Of a DNA stretch of 29,695 nucleotides, positions 7,515 to 16,120 are shown piece by piece. This DNA comes from Bacteroidales bacterium (GTDB taxonomy: Bacteria; Bacteroidota; Bacteroidia; Bacteroidales; UBA932): contig JAFZWC010000024.1 in NCBI GenBank assembly GCA_017617475.1, positions 1 to 29,695 of the forward strand, in the 5' to 3' direction. The translations under genes and the position numbers were made by a program. Numbering within the stretch: position 1 is the first letter of the stretch; each line of letters begins with the position of its first letter. The notes under the pieces were generated by a model, which did not search any database, was not told where the DNA came from, and was given only the letters and a program-made list of their open reading frames with translations.

Positions 7515-8849
7515 ATGCTGACCACACTATTCCTATCCGCGTTCCTGGGCCTGGCCCAGCAGCCCCTCCTTCCCGACGTGGAGGAAGGTATCAAAGGCTA
7601 TGTGCCTTCCGCGGAAACCGTGGCTGCCAAGGAGCAGTTCCGGGATTCCAAATTCGGCGTTTTCATCCACTGGGGCGTCTATTCCATGCTGGCCCAGGGC
7701 GAATGGGTGATGTATAACGAGAAGGTTCCGTACGAGGTATATTGCCAGTATCCGGGCGGCTTCTATCCTTCCCGTTTCGATGCCCGGCAATGGGTACGCC
7801 AGATTAAGGCCTCTGGTGCGAAGTATATCACCATTACCTCCCGCCACCACGACGGCTTCTCCATGTTCGGCACCAAGGCTTCGCCCTATAACGTGGTGGA
7901 TGCCACGCCCTGGCACCGCGACCCTCTGAAGGAGCTGGCCGACGCCTGCCACGCCGAGGGAATCGGCCTGAATTTCTATTATTCGCTGCTGGACTGGGGC
8001 CGTGACGACTATCCCCGCGGCGACGGCAACCCCAAGGCCGATTATGCCCATTACCTGGACTTCATGTGCGAGCAGATTACCGAACTGCTCACGGGATACG
8101 GCCCCATCGGCTGCATCTGGTTCGACGGCGACTGGGCCAAGATCAAGAAGCCCGAAGCGGGCCAGGAGCTGAAGGTGGACTTCGACTGGGGCTATGAAAG
8201 GATTTACAAGCTCATCCATGAACTGCAGCCTTCCTGCCTGGTGGCCAACAACCATCACCGCGTACCCATTCCCGGAGAGGATGTCCAGATCTTTGAGCGT
8301 GACATCCCCGGCGAGAATTCGTCCGGTTACAGCCGCACCAGCCATGTGAGCCAGGACCTGGCCCTGGAAACCTGCAAGACGCTCAACGACAACTGGGGAT
8401 ACAACCTGAGGGATCCCAAGTGGAAAACGGTTCCGGACCTGCTCCGGACGCTGGTGAGCATCGCCTGCCGCAATGCCAACCTCCTGCTGAACGTGGGCCC
8501 CGGCCCGGACGGAACCATTCCTGAAGGGAGTGTAACCCGCCTGGCCGCCATGGGCGAATGGATGGCCGCCAACGGGGAAAGCATCTACGGCACCCGCGCC
8601 ACCCTGCTCAAGCCCCAGCCCTGGGGCGTCCTTACCCACAAGGAGGGAAAGATTTTCCTGCATGTTCTGGAAATGCCCGAGGGCGGCGTCATCACCCTTC
8701 CTTTCACCCTCAAGGTGAAAAAGGGCAAGGTGAAGGCTTTTGCCGACGGCACCCCGCTCCAGTTCAAGAAAACCAAGACCGATTTCTCCGTATGGGTGCC
8801 CGCCGATGCGGACTGCAGCACGGACTATATCATTGAAATTGACCTGTAA
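7515..8849 (+). CDS. GH29-family alpha-L-fucosidase
   Basis: A 445-residue secreted protein. I choose ATG 7515, not an in-frame ATG at 7476 inside the previous gene, because it gives a signal peptide (MLTTLFLSAFLGLAQQ). The GH29 (beta/alpha)8 barrel is clear: KFGVFIHWGVYSMLAQGEW, YITITSRHHDGFSMF (fucose-binding histidines) and GCIWFDGDW, where Asp204 is the predicted catalytic nucleophile of this retaining family. LLNVGPGPDGTIPEGS closes the barrel, and a short C-terminal beta-sandwich of about 80 residues follows. GH29 enzymes release terminal alpha-linked L-fucose; linkage preference is not readable. It lies between a metallophosphoesterase and an EEP-family gene. The leader ...ACAACC before its ATG resembles ...TCAACC before the next gene. 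Confidence 0.95.
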   Translation: MLTTLFLSAFLGLAQQPLLPDVEEGIKGYVPSAETVAAKEQFRDSKFGVFIHWGVYSMLAQGEWVMYNEKVPYEVYCQYPGGFYPSRFDARQWVRQIKASGAKYITITSRHHDGFSMFGTKASPYNVVDATPWHRDPLKELADACHAEGIGLNFYYSLLDWGRDDYPRGDGNPKADYAHYLDFMCEQITELLTGYGPIGCIWFDGDWAKIKKPEAGQELKVDFDWGYERIYKLIHELQPSCLVANNHHRVPIPGEDVQIFERDIPGENSSGYSRTSHVSQDLALETCKTLNDNWGYNLRDPKWKTVPDLLRTLVSIACRNANLLLNVGPGPDGTIPEGSVTRLAAMGEWMAANGESIYGTRATLLKPQPWGVLTHKEGKIFLHVLEMPEGGVITLPFTLKVKKGKVKAFADGTPLQFKKTKTDFSVWVPADADCSTDYIIEIDL

Positions 8850-8860
8850 ACTATTCAACC

Positions 8861-9688
8861 ATGAAGAAACTTTTGTTGTTCCTTACGGCAGGCCTCTGCC
8901 TTTTTGCCTGCAGTACGGCCCCCACGCCCATCAAGGTCATGACCTTCAACATCCGCGCGGGCGTGGCCAACGACCACGAAAATTCCTGGCAGTTCCGGCG
9001 CAAGGCCGCTGCCGACATGATCCTGGACCAGCGCCCCGCCGTCTTCGGCGTGCAGGAAGCGGTGGATTTCCAGTTGGAATACCTGCTGGAAGAATGCCCC
9101 ATGTACAAGTGCGTGGGTGTGGGCCGCGAAGATGGCGTCAAGCAGGGTGAACACATGTCGGTCTTCTACGACACCACCCGCATTGCCCTTAAGGACTGGG
9201 GCACCTACTGGCTTTCCGAGACTCCCGACGTGCCTTCCCTGGGCTGGGATGCCGCCTGCCGCCGCACCGCCACCTGGACGCTGCTCAAGGACCTTTCCTG
9301 CAACAAGGAATTCTTCTTCGTGAACACGCACCTGGACCATATCGGCCAGGAAGCCCGCCGCAACGGTCTGGCCCTCATAGTGAACCGGATTGGAGACATG
9401 AATCCGGACGGCTATCCCATGATTCTTACCGGTGACTTCAACGTGTATCCCGACGACCCTTGCCTCGCCGACCTCCGCACCATCATGTCCGATGTGTGGG
9501 AAACCGCTCCGGAAGTGGACGAAGGCCCCACCTGGCACGACTGGGGCAAGGTTTCCGGTACCCGCCACATCGACTATATCTTCTATTCCGGCTACTCGAA
9601 GTGCACCAGCCTCACCCGGCTCACCAAGTCCTATGACAACATGCCCTTCGTGTCGGACCATTATCCCGTAATCGCAGTATTGGAATAA
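8861..9688 (+). CDS. Endonuclease/exonuclease/phosphatase (EEP)-family lipoprotein
   Basis: A 275-residue protein with a lipoprotein signal (MKKLLLFLTAGLCLFACS, lipobox LFAC) and therefore membrane-anchored, probably facing the periplasm or cell surface. EEP-fold motifs occur in order: IKVMTFNIRAG, PAVFGVQEA (metal-binding Glu66), NTHLDHIG, MILTGDFNVYPDDP and SDHYPVIAV (His267). The fold covers DNases, sphingomyelinases and inositol-phosphate phosphatases, all metal-dependent phosphodiester or phosphomonoester hydrolases. Secreted Bacteroidota members of this size are common in glycan loci but mostly lack a proven substrate. It is the second phosphoesterase-type protein in this operon. It starts 11 bp after the fucosidase stop and ends 1 bp before the next gene. 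Confidence 0.9.
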   Translation: MKKLLLFLTAGLCLFACSTAPTPIKVMTFNIRAGVANDHENSWQFRRKAAADMILDQRPAVFGVQEAVDFQLEYLLEECPMYKCVGVGREDGVKQGEHMSVFYDTTRIALKDWGTYWLSETPDVPSLGWDAACRRTATWTLLKDLSCNKEFFFVNTHLDHIGQEARRNGLALIVNRIGDMNPDGYPMILTGDFNVYPDDPCLADLRTIMSDVWETAPEVDEGPTWHDWGKVSGTRHIDYIFYSGYSKCTSLTRLTKSYDNMPFVSDHYPVIAVLE

Positions 9689-9689
9689 T

Positions 9690-11219
9690 ATGAGATACAA
9701 TAGTTTAGCCGCACTCGTCGTAGTGCTTGGGCTCATGTCCTGCACCGGGCAGGAAGGGCCCAAAGCCCTCCCTTCGGAGGTAAAAATGGAAAAGTCCGTG
9801 CTTCAGGACAAAATCCGCGGCGCCTGGGCCGGCCAGGTGATAGGCTGCACGTACGGCGGTCCCACGGAATTCAAGTATACCGGTTTCATGCACGACAACT
9901 TTGCCATCGACTGGGACGTGGACCGTGCCAAATGGTACTTCGAGCATTCTCCGGGCCTGTACGACGACGTTTATATGGACCTTACCTTTGTGGAGGTCTT
10001 TGACAAGGAGGGTCTGGACGCTCCCGTGGAGTCCTTCGCCAAGGCGTATGCCTATGCCGATTATCCGCTCTGGCACGCCAACCTCCAGGGCCGCTACAAC
10101 ATCCAGCATGGCATTATGCCTCCTGAGTCGGGCCACTGGCGCAACAACGTCCACGCCGACGACATCGACTTCCAGATTGAGGCCGATTATGCCGGCATCA
10201 TGGCGCCGGGCATGATTAACTCGGCCACGGGTTTTGCCGACGGCATCGGCCATATCATGAACTCCGGAGACGGCTGGTACGGAGGCGTTTACGTGGCGGC
10301 CATGTATGCCCTGGCCTTCATTTCCGACGACATCCCCTTCATTGTCACGGAAGCCCTCAAGACCATTCCGGCGGAAAGCAACTACTACAAGTGCATGGCC
10401 GATGTAATAGGCTGGTGGGAGCAGTACCCCGAAGACTGGCACCTGACCTGGGCGCTGGCCAACGAGCGCTACGGCTACGATATAGGCTGCTCGGAGGGCT
10501 TTAACAATCCTTATGATATCGACGCCGTCATCAACAGCGCCTACATCCTCATCGGCCTGCTGTATGGCGAGGGTGATTTCTACAAGACCATCGATATAGC
10601 CACCCGCTGCGGTCAGGATTCCGACTGCAATCCCGCATCGGCCGGCGGTATCCTGGGCACCATCATGGGTTACAGCAACATTCCTTCCCAGTGGACGGAC
10701 GCCATCGTGAAAGTGGAGGACATGAACTTCAAGTATACGGACATCTCCCTGAACCGCGCCTGCGACATGAGCTTCCGCCAGGCCCTGCAGGTAATTGAAC
10801 GGGACGGCGGCTCCGTCAGTGAAGACGCGGTCACCATCAAGGTGCAGCAGCCGCAGCCCGTCCGGCTGGAACAGAACTTCGAAGGCTATTACCCCACGGG
10901 CCGCAAGGACATCAAGAAGCCCTACACGGAGGTGGTGGACTATGCCTTTGAAGGAAAGGGCGTCGTGGTCACCTATCATTTTGTGCTGCCCACCCCTTAC
11001 GACGGCAAGGGCTACGAAGCCGTGGTGGATGTGATAGTGGACGGCCAGGTTTGTAAGACCGTCTCCCTTCCTACGGCCGGCCGCGGCCAGACCCGCGAAC
11101 TGTGCTGCATCTGGGACCTGAATCCCGGAGAACACAGGATTTCCTTCGACTGGAAGAACAAACCGAAGGACGTAGACCTTGTTATTAATTGCCTGATTCC
11201 TTTTGCCGATAAGAAATGA
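9690..11219 (+). CDS. ADP-ribosylglycohydrolase-family lipoprotein
   Basis: A 509-residue protein with a lipoprotein signal (RYNSLAALVVVLGLMSCTGQ). Residues ~30-390 match the all-helical ADP-ribosylglycohydrolase (DraG/ARH) fold. IRGAWAGQVIGCTYGGPTEF opens it, an acidic DD pair follows in YDDVYMDLTF (Asp92, Asp93), and CGQDSDCNPASAGGILGTIM carries the C-terminal metal-binding acids (Asp310, Asp312). In the classical enzymes these residues hold two magnesium ions. The final ~110 residues form a predicted beta-rich domain. Exported relatives are frequent in polysaccharide loci, where cleavage of an N- or O-glycosidic bond to a ribosyl or other sugar is plausible, but I know of no settled substrate. 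The DraG GGDTDS motif is altered to GQDSDC. The stop overlaps the next start (ATGA, 11216-11219). Confidence 0.88.
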   Translation: MRYNSLAALVVVLGLMSCTGQEGPKALPSEVKMEKSVLQDKIRGAWAGQVIGCTYGGPTEFKYTGFMHDNFAIDWDVDRAKWYFEHSPGLYDDVYMDLTFVEVFDKEGLDAPVESFAKAYAYADYPLWHANLQGRYNIQHGIMPPESGHWRNNVHADDIDFQIEADYAGIMAPGMINSATGFADGIGHIMNSGDGWYGGVYVAAMYALAFISDDIPFIVTEALKTIPAESNYYKCMADVIGWWEQYPEDWHLTWALANERYGYDIGCSEGFNNPYDIDAVINSAYILIGLLYGEGDFYKTIDIATRCGQDSDCNPASAGGILGTIMGYSNIPSQWTDAIVKVEDMNFKYTDISLNRACDMSFRQALQVIERDGGSVSEDAVTIKVQQPQPVRLEQNFEGYYPTGRKDIKKPYTEVVDYAFEGKGVVVTYHFVLPTPYDGKGYEAVVDVIVDGQVCKTVSLPTAGRGQTRELCCIWDLNPGEHRISFDWKNKPKDVDLVINCLIPFADKK

Positions 11220-14041
11220 AAAAGACTCTGTTAGCCCTTCTGGGCGCCCTCATCGTGGCGCTGCCCTCTTTTGCCACCGATTCCAAAAAGGTATTCAAGG
11301 CCTTCCAGAATCCGGACGACGCCTACCGGCCCTATGTGCGCTGGTGGTGGAACGGAGACAAGGTGGAAGCCAATGAGATCCGGCGGGAACTGAACCTGCT
11401 GAAGGTAGCCGGTATTGCCGGCGTGGAGATTAACCCGGTGGCCTATCCCGGTAAGGAGGGTGTGGACGACCTGGGAGTCAAGTCCATCACCTGGCTCAGC
11501 GACCAGTGGCTGGACATGCTGGAAGTGGCCTTTGACGAAGCCAAGAAGCTGGGCATTACCTGCGACCTTATCGTGGGTTCCGGCTGGCCTTTCGGCGCCG
11601 AGTCGCTTCCCCGTGAGGAGCGGGCCTCCGTCATTCTCACGTATTGCGACACCACCGCCAAGGCGGGCACCATCTACGACCAGTCCCTGTTCCATGTGTT
11701 CAAGGAGCTGGATCCGAAGGCTACCACCCCGCACCCGAGCCGCACCCCCGAACTGCTTAGGGTGCTGCTGGTACCGGACCCCATCAACGACCTTTCCGAA
11801 GCCAGGGATATCTCCGACCAGGTGAAGAACGGGGTAATCAACATGGTGGTTCCCGAAGGCAAGTGGCAGGTATACTATATGGTAAAGTACAATTCTTTCG
11901 CCAGCGTAATCAACGGCGCCCCGGGTGCCGCCGGCCCCATCCTGGACCACATGAACGAGGCTGCGGTAAAGAAGTATCTGAACCACATGTCCGACAAGCT
12001 GGAGGAACGCTTCGGCCCCATGAACCGGTACATCCGTGCATACTTTGTGGACAGCATGGAGCTGGAAGGTGCCAACTGGACGGGAGACTTCGCCCAGGAA
12101 TTCAAGCGCCGCCGCGGATACGACATCCTTCCCTGGCTGCCGTTCACCATGTTCAAACTGCGCCGCCTGGGAGAGGTGGAAGACTTCAACTACGGCAGCA
12201 AGAAGGGTGCTAAGTTCCAGGACCAGGTGAACCGCGCCCGCTATGACTTCGAGCTCACCAAGGCCGAATTGCTGGAGGAGCGCTTCTTCAAAGTGTACCG
12301 CGCCTGGTGCAACGAGCAGGGCATCCAGGCCCGCGGCCAGGCCTATGGCTGCGGCTTCTTCCCGCTGGAGACGTCCATGACCGTGGACATTCCCGAAGGC
12401 GAGTCCTGGACCACCAACTGGCTCCGTCACGTGGTGGGCGAGGAAATGGGCGACAAGGATTACCGCCGCGGAAGGGCCTATACCATGATTGACAAATACG
12501 TCTCATCGGCCGCCCACCTGCAGGGCAAGCGCCTGGTGAGCGCCGAGGAAATGACCAATACCTACAATGTGTTCTCCACCTCCCTGGAATACCTGAAGGT
12601 GGGTTCCGACATGACTTGCATTTCCGGCATCACCCATTCCATCTGGCACGGCTTCAATTATTCGCCCAAGGAAGCTCCCTTCCCGGGCTGGATAAGGTAC
12701 GGCAGCTATTACAACGAGAAGAACACCTGGTGGCCTTACTGGAAACTTCTGAATGACTACCGGGCCCGCATGGGCGCCCTGGTGCGCAATGCCGACATGT
12801 ACACGGACATAGCCATCCTGCCGGCCAACGCCGACCTCTGGTCCACCATGGGCGTGCAGACGGAACCCTTCCCCGTTAAACTGAACGTGCCCTATACCTC
12901 CCTGGTATGGGAAGCCATCCACAAGAACGGCGGCGGGGCCGACTATGTCTCCGAGAGAATCCTGGAAGAAGCCACGGTCAAGAACGGAAAGCTCTGCTAC
13001 GGTCCCAAGGAATACAGCGTCCTCTTCACCGTTGAGGTCCGCGGAACCACCGTGGAAGCCATGGAGAAGATGCGGGAATTCGTCCTGGGCGGCGGACGCG
13101 TGTTCTGCATAGAGACTTATCCGGAGAAATCCGTGGGCATGACCAATGCCGATGCCCGGGATGCGCGCGTGGCCGAAATCGTGAAGGAACTGGAGCAGAC
13201 CGGCCGCTTCATTCTCCTGCCCAAACCCGAGGACAACGCTTTCCTGGAGTGGTACACCGACGTGATGCAGAAGTATTCCCTGCCGCACACCCTTACCATC
13301 TCCCAGCCCGACCGTTTCCTCCTCCAGAACCGCTATGTGATGGATGACGGCAGCAACTTCTTCCTCTTCGTGAACGCCAGCCGGCTGGAAGGCAAGGGCA
13401 CCGACATCACCTTCCCGGCCAGCGTCACCCGCGGCCGCAAGGCATGGTTCTACGACCCTGCCACCGGCAAGCGCTATACCTTGAAGGTCCCTGCCGACGG
13501 AAAGATCCACTTTGACTTCGGCCCTTCCGAGAGCTTTGTATTCATGTTCAACAAGATGGGAGGAAAGGCCCCCGAATGGAAACCGGCGAAGGTTTCCTCC
13601 GAAGGCCTTGAGGTGAAGAACTGGCAGGTGAGCTTTGTGAATCCCGAGGTGCCTGATGTTCCGCCCACTGTGATGGATACCCTGGCCGACCTGAAGGATA
13701 TCCCTGCCTATCAGAACTTTATGGGTGTGGCTACGTACACCGCCACCGTGGACCTTCCTTCCGGGAAGCTGCCCCGTTACCTGAACCTGGGTAAGGTGGG
13801 TTACATTGCCGAGGTGACCATCAACGGAAAACCCGCCGGCCTTCACTGGTACGGCGATGCCGTACTGGAAGTCGACGGGCTTCTGAAACCGGGTCCGAAC
13901 ACCATTGAGGTGAAGGTGACCACGCTCATGAGCAACTATCTGCAGACGCTGGAGGATAACCTCATGGCTCAGCGCTATATCTTCCGCAGGAAGACGCCGC
14001 TCATGCCGGCTGGTCTTATCGGGCCTGTGGTGTTATACTAG
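11216..14041 (+). CDS. GH106-type alpha-L-rhamnosidase-like glycoside hydrolase
   Basis: A 941-residue secreted protein (signal MKKTLLALLGALIVALPSFA). The N-terminal barrel has the GH106-family opening RPYVRWWWNGDKVEANEI and LKVAGIAGVEINPV. Further typical blocks are IVGSGWPFG, AYFVDSMELEGANWTGDF followed by FKRRRGYDILPWLPF, LVSAEEMTNTYN, ITHSIWHGFNYSP and NEKNTWWPYWKLLNDY. A C-terminal GH2-type sugar-binding jelly-roll is visible around LNLGKVGYIAEVTINGKPAG. GH106 enzymes are calcium-dependent inverting alpha-L-rhamnosidases acting on rhamnogalacturonan-type pectins and other rhamnosides. Calling rhamnosidase activity is family-level inference, since many relatives with the WWWNG opening are uncharacterised. 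It ends the plus-strand operon, and its TAG shares the tetranucleotide CTAG with the stop of the opposing gene. Confidence 0.85.
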   Translation: MKKTLLALLGALIVALPSFATDSKKVFKAFQNPDDAYRPYVRWWWNGDKVEANEIRRELNLLKVAGIAGVEINPVAYPGKEGVDDLGVKSITWLSDQWLDMLEVAFDEAKKLGITCDLIVGSGWPFGAESLPREERASVILTYCDTTAKAGTIYDQSLFHVFKELDPKATTPHPSRTPELLRVLLVPDPINDLSEARDISDQVKNGVINMVVPEGKWQVYYMVKYNSFASVINGAPGAAGPILDHMNEAAVKKYLNHMSDKLEERFGPMNRYIRAYFVDSMELEGANWTGDFAQEFKRRRGYDILPWLPFTMFKLRRLGEVEDFNYGSKKGAKFQDQVNRARYDFELTKAELLEERFFKVYRAWCNEQGIQARGQAYGCGFFPLETSMTVDIPEGESWTTNWLRHVVGEEMGDKDYRRGRAYTMIDKYVSSAAHLQGKRLVSAEEMTNTYNVFSTSLEYLKVGSDMTCISGITHSIWHGFNYSPKEAPFPGWIRYGSYYNEKNTWWPYWKLLNDYRARMGALVRNADMYTDIAILPANADLWSTMGVQTEPFPVKLNVPYTSLVWEAIHKNGGGADYVSERILEEATVKNGKLCYGPKEYSVLFTVEVRGTTVEAMEKMREFVLGGGRVFCIETYPEKSVGMTNADARDARVAEIVKELEQTGRFILLPKPEDNAFLEWYTDVMQKYSLPHTLTISQPDRFLLQNRYVMDDGSNFFLFVNASRLEGKGTDITFPASVTRGRKAWFYDPATGKRYTLKVPADGKIHFDFGPSESFVFMFNKMGGKAPEWKPAKVSSEGLEVKNWQVSFVNPEVPDVPPTVMDTLADLKDIPAYQNFMGVATYTATVDLPSGKLPRYLNLGKVGYIAEVTINGKPAGLHWYGDAVLEVDGLLKPGPNTIEVKVTTLMSNYLQTLEDNLMAQRYIFRRKTPLMPAGLIGPVVLY

Positions 14042-14619
14042 TGGGTGTCGGTGAAGCAGCCTTCGGCAGTTACCGAGCTGTTTTCACTGATATACCAGTC
14101 CTTGTTAGGGGAGTTACGGTAGAGGATATCCTTCAACGTGACTCCCTTACTGTCTTTGAAGTAGAAGAGGGCGGGAACCGGGGTGGAGGCGCCGATAAAG
14201 CCCTTGCCCTTCTGGTCGTTGTAGCTGGCCAGGACCAGGTCGGCTCGGCCGTCCACCACACCGTTGCCACGGGTGGTGTAGATGGTTACATTCTCTACGC
14301 CGATGCCGTTGAAAATGGCTTTCTGGCCCTTGAAGGCATGGATGCTCTCGGCGGCCACAATGTCGGCTGCGGCATCCAGGCGGATGTTTACGCCGCTCTT
14401 CAGATAGACGGCGCCCGTTACATAGCGCCCCACACAGAAGGTGAGGGTGCCGCCGCCCTTCTCGGCAATGAAGTCGATGGCTTTTTGGATGCTGGTGGTA
14501 TTGTCGATGATGCCGTTGCTCTTGATGCCGAAGTAGGAGGCCAGGTATTCATTGTTCTCCTGGGCGAATGCGCCGGCGCACAGCAGAGCCGTCAAAACGA
14601 ATGCTATGATCTTTTTCAT
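14038..14619 (-). CDS. Short GH28-like (polygalacturonase N-terminal) secreted protein
   Basis: A 193-residue protein with a signal peptide (MKKIIAFVLTALLCAGAFAQ). Its N-terminus (EYLASYFGIKSNGIIDNTTS, then AIDFIAEKGGGTL and VTGAVYLKSGVNIRLDAAAD) parallels the upstream GH28 protein (DYLATDFGAKADGETLNTAV, IDYISANGGGRL, VSGSIYLKNDVTLHIEKDSR). It is thus homologous to the first coils of a right-handed beta-helix. It stops after about 190 residues, before the NTD/DD catalytic blocks, against ~450-500 residues in GH28 enzymes. It is therefore unlikely to be a polygalacturonase. It may be a degenerate paralogue, a small binding or accessory beta-helix, or a stable short family. The start overlaps the GH28 stop (ATGA, 14616-14619). 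The stop overlaps that of the convergent GH106 gene. Confidence 0.75.
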   Translation of the reverse strand: MKKIIAFVLTALLCAGAFAQENNEYLASYFGIKSNGIIDNTTSIQKAIDFIAEKGGGTLTFCVGRYVTGAVYLKSGVNIRLDAAADIVAAESIHAFKGQKAIFNGIGVENVTIYTTRGNGVVDGRADLVLASYNDQKGKGFIGASTPVPALFYFKDSKGVTLKDILYRNSPNKDWYISENSSVTAEGCFTDTH

Positions 14620-16115
14620 TTCTTCTTGTTTTTGTAGTTTTTCACATTGTTCAGGACGATCTGCTTCTTGCCCTTGGGGGCATCAGCCTGATTGATCTGG
14701 ACGGCGGTGAGGGTGAGGCCCTTCACGTCATCGGCCACTATGGCGGGACGGTAGTCCACATCGGCCACGGTGAGCTTCACGTTCTTCATGGTAATGCCTT
14801 CGGCGTGGCGGATATAGAATCCCCAGGCAGGAAGTTCCTTCCAGTTGGAGAATTCGGGATAGCTCTCTTCCAGTTCGGGGATGGCTTCCAGTTCGGCCTT
14901 GGTGCTGCCGCGGTAGGCATAGTCGGGATCGGCCTTGCCGGGGTATACAATTTCAATGTTCTCCAGGGTCAGGTTCTGGATGGGCATGCCCGGGATACCC
15001 TGGATGCCGCTGGCGCATACGTTGCGGGGGAGGTCCTCCACGGGGCCTTCATAGCCGTAGCCGGCGTCGGGTTTGTCGAAGGGAACCTCGGCATAGACGT
15101 TCTTGATTACGATGTCCTTCATGTAGGGATTGTCGCCGGGGCGGCGGGAACCGGTGCGGATGAAGATGGGATTGCCGGTGTGGAGGCTGCGCAGGCCGTC
15201 AATCTCCACGTCTTCAATCTGGGCGCCGTCCACGGTGGCTATGGTAATGGCCGAACGGTAGGTGTCCACGATGGTCATGTTCTTGAAAACGAAGTGCTTG
15301 AACTTGCCCAGGGTGTAGGTGCCGAACTTGATGCCGTTGGCGCTGCTGCGGCCGCGGCAGTTCTCGACCAGGATGTTCTCGGAAACGCCGTACTTGGCGT
15401 GGCTCTTGAAGCAGTAAACGTCGTCGGCGGCGTCGAAGTCGCAGTCGCGGATAATGACGTCGGAACTGTCCACAATGTCAATGCCGTCGTTGTTCCAGTA
15501 GCTCTTGGCATCTACGGTGACGCGCTCTACCAGAATGTTGCGGCACTGGTCGTACTGCTGGTTCCAGCTGGCCGGGTCACGCAGGGTAATGTCCTGGACG
15601 GTAATGCCTTCACAGCGGAAGAAATGCAGGTTTTCCGGGCGCTTGCCTTCCTGCAGGCGGTCCAGCTTAAGGGGATCCTCAATGAGGCCCAGGTGGCAGT
15701 AGTCCACACCCTTGGTGGCCACCAGGAAGCCGCGGCAGTTGATTTCGCCGCCACCGGTGATGCCGATGTTCTTCTGTCCCACGGCAAAGACCAGCGAAGT
15801 CCACTTAGCGTCTGGATCCTTCACATAGTCCCAGGGATTCAGGGAGCCCAGGAGGCGGGAATCCTTCTCGATGTGCAGGGTTACGTCATTCTTGAGGTAG
15901 ATGGATCCGGAGACAAAATCTCCGCCCTTCAGGATGAGCCGTCCGCCGCCGTTGGCAGAGATGTAATCGATGGCTGCCTGGAGCACGGCCGTGTTCAGGG
16001 TTTCACCGTCGGCTTTTGCGCCGAAGTCGGTGGCCAGGTAGTCCTTGGCTGCAGCGGGCAGTGAGATCACCGCGCACAGCAGCAGGACAAGTGCTGTTTT
16101 CAAGTTCTTTTTCAT
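14616..16115 (-). CDS. GH28-family polygalacturonase-like enzyme
   Basis: A 499-residue secreted protein (signal MKKNLKTALVLLLCAVISLP, then AAA). It has the pectate-lyase-type N-terminal coil (YLATDFGAKADGETLNTAVL, NGGGRLILKGGDFVSGSIYL) and the GH28 beta-helix core. WNNDGIDIVDSSDVIIRDCD carries Asp210 at the NTD site, and DAADDVYCFKSH carries Asp231/Asp232 at the DD site, so the three catalytic carboxylates are retained. The usual GDDC is changed to AADDVYC, a GHG motif is not evident, and the RIK site reads GIKFGTYT. This suggests an exo-acting or atypical galacturonosidase rather than a classical endo-polygalacturonase. The fold inverts alpha-1,4-galacturonide linkages in pectin. It lies 5 bp downstream of GH3 in the same operon. 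Confidence 0.88.
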   Translation of the reverse strand: MKKNLKTALVLLLCAVISLPAAAKDYLATDFGAKADGETLNTAVLQAAIDYISANGGGRLILKGGDFVSGSIYLKNDVTLHIEKDSRLLGSLNPWDYVKDPDAKWTSLVFAVGQKNIGITGGGEINCRGFLVATKGVDYCHLGLIEDPLKLDRLQEGKRPENLHFFRCEGITVQDITLRDPASWNQQYDQCRNILVERVTVDAKSYWNNDGIDIVDSSDVIIRDCDFDAADDVYCFKSHAKYGVSENILVENCRGRSSANGIKFGTYTLGKFKHFVFKNMTIVDTYRSAITIATVDGAQIEDVEIDGLRSLHTGNPIFIRTGSRRPGDNPYMKDIVIKNVYAEVPFDKPDAGYGYEGPVEDLPRNVCASGIQGIPGMPIQNLTLENIEIVYPGKADPDYAYRGSTKAELEAIPELEESYPEFSNWKELPAWGFYIRHAEGITMKNVKLTVADVDYRPAIVADDVKGLTLTAVQINQADAPKGKKQIVLNNVKNYKNKKK

Positions 16116-16120
16116 TGGTT

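Noticed and set aside
12503..13846. Possible remainder of the short GH28-like gene, as a frameshifted continuation on the minus strand inside GH106
   Set aside because: The minus-strand frame there shows no beta-helix or GH28 catalytic motifs, and the plus strand is a well-conserved GH106 gene. The short protein is not split by a simple frameshift.
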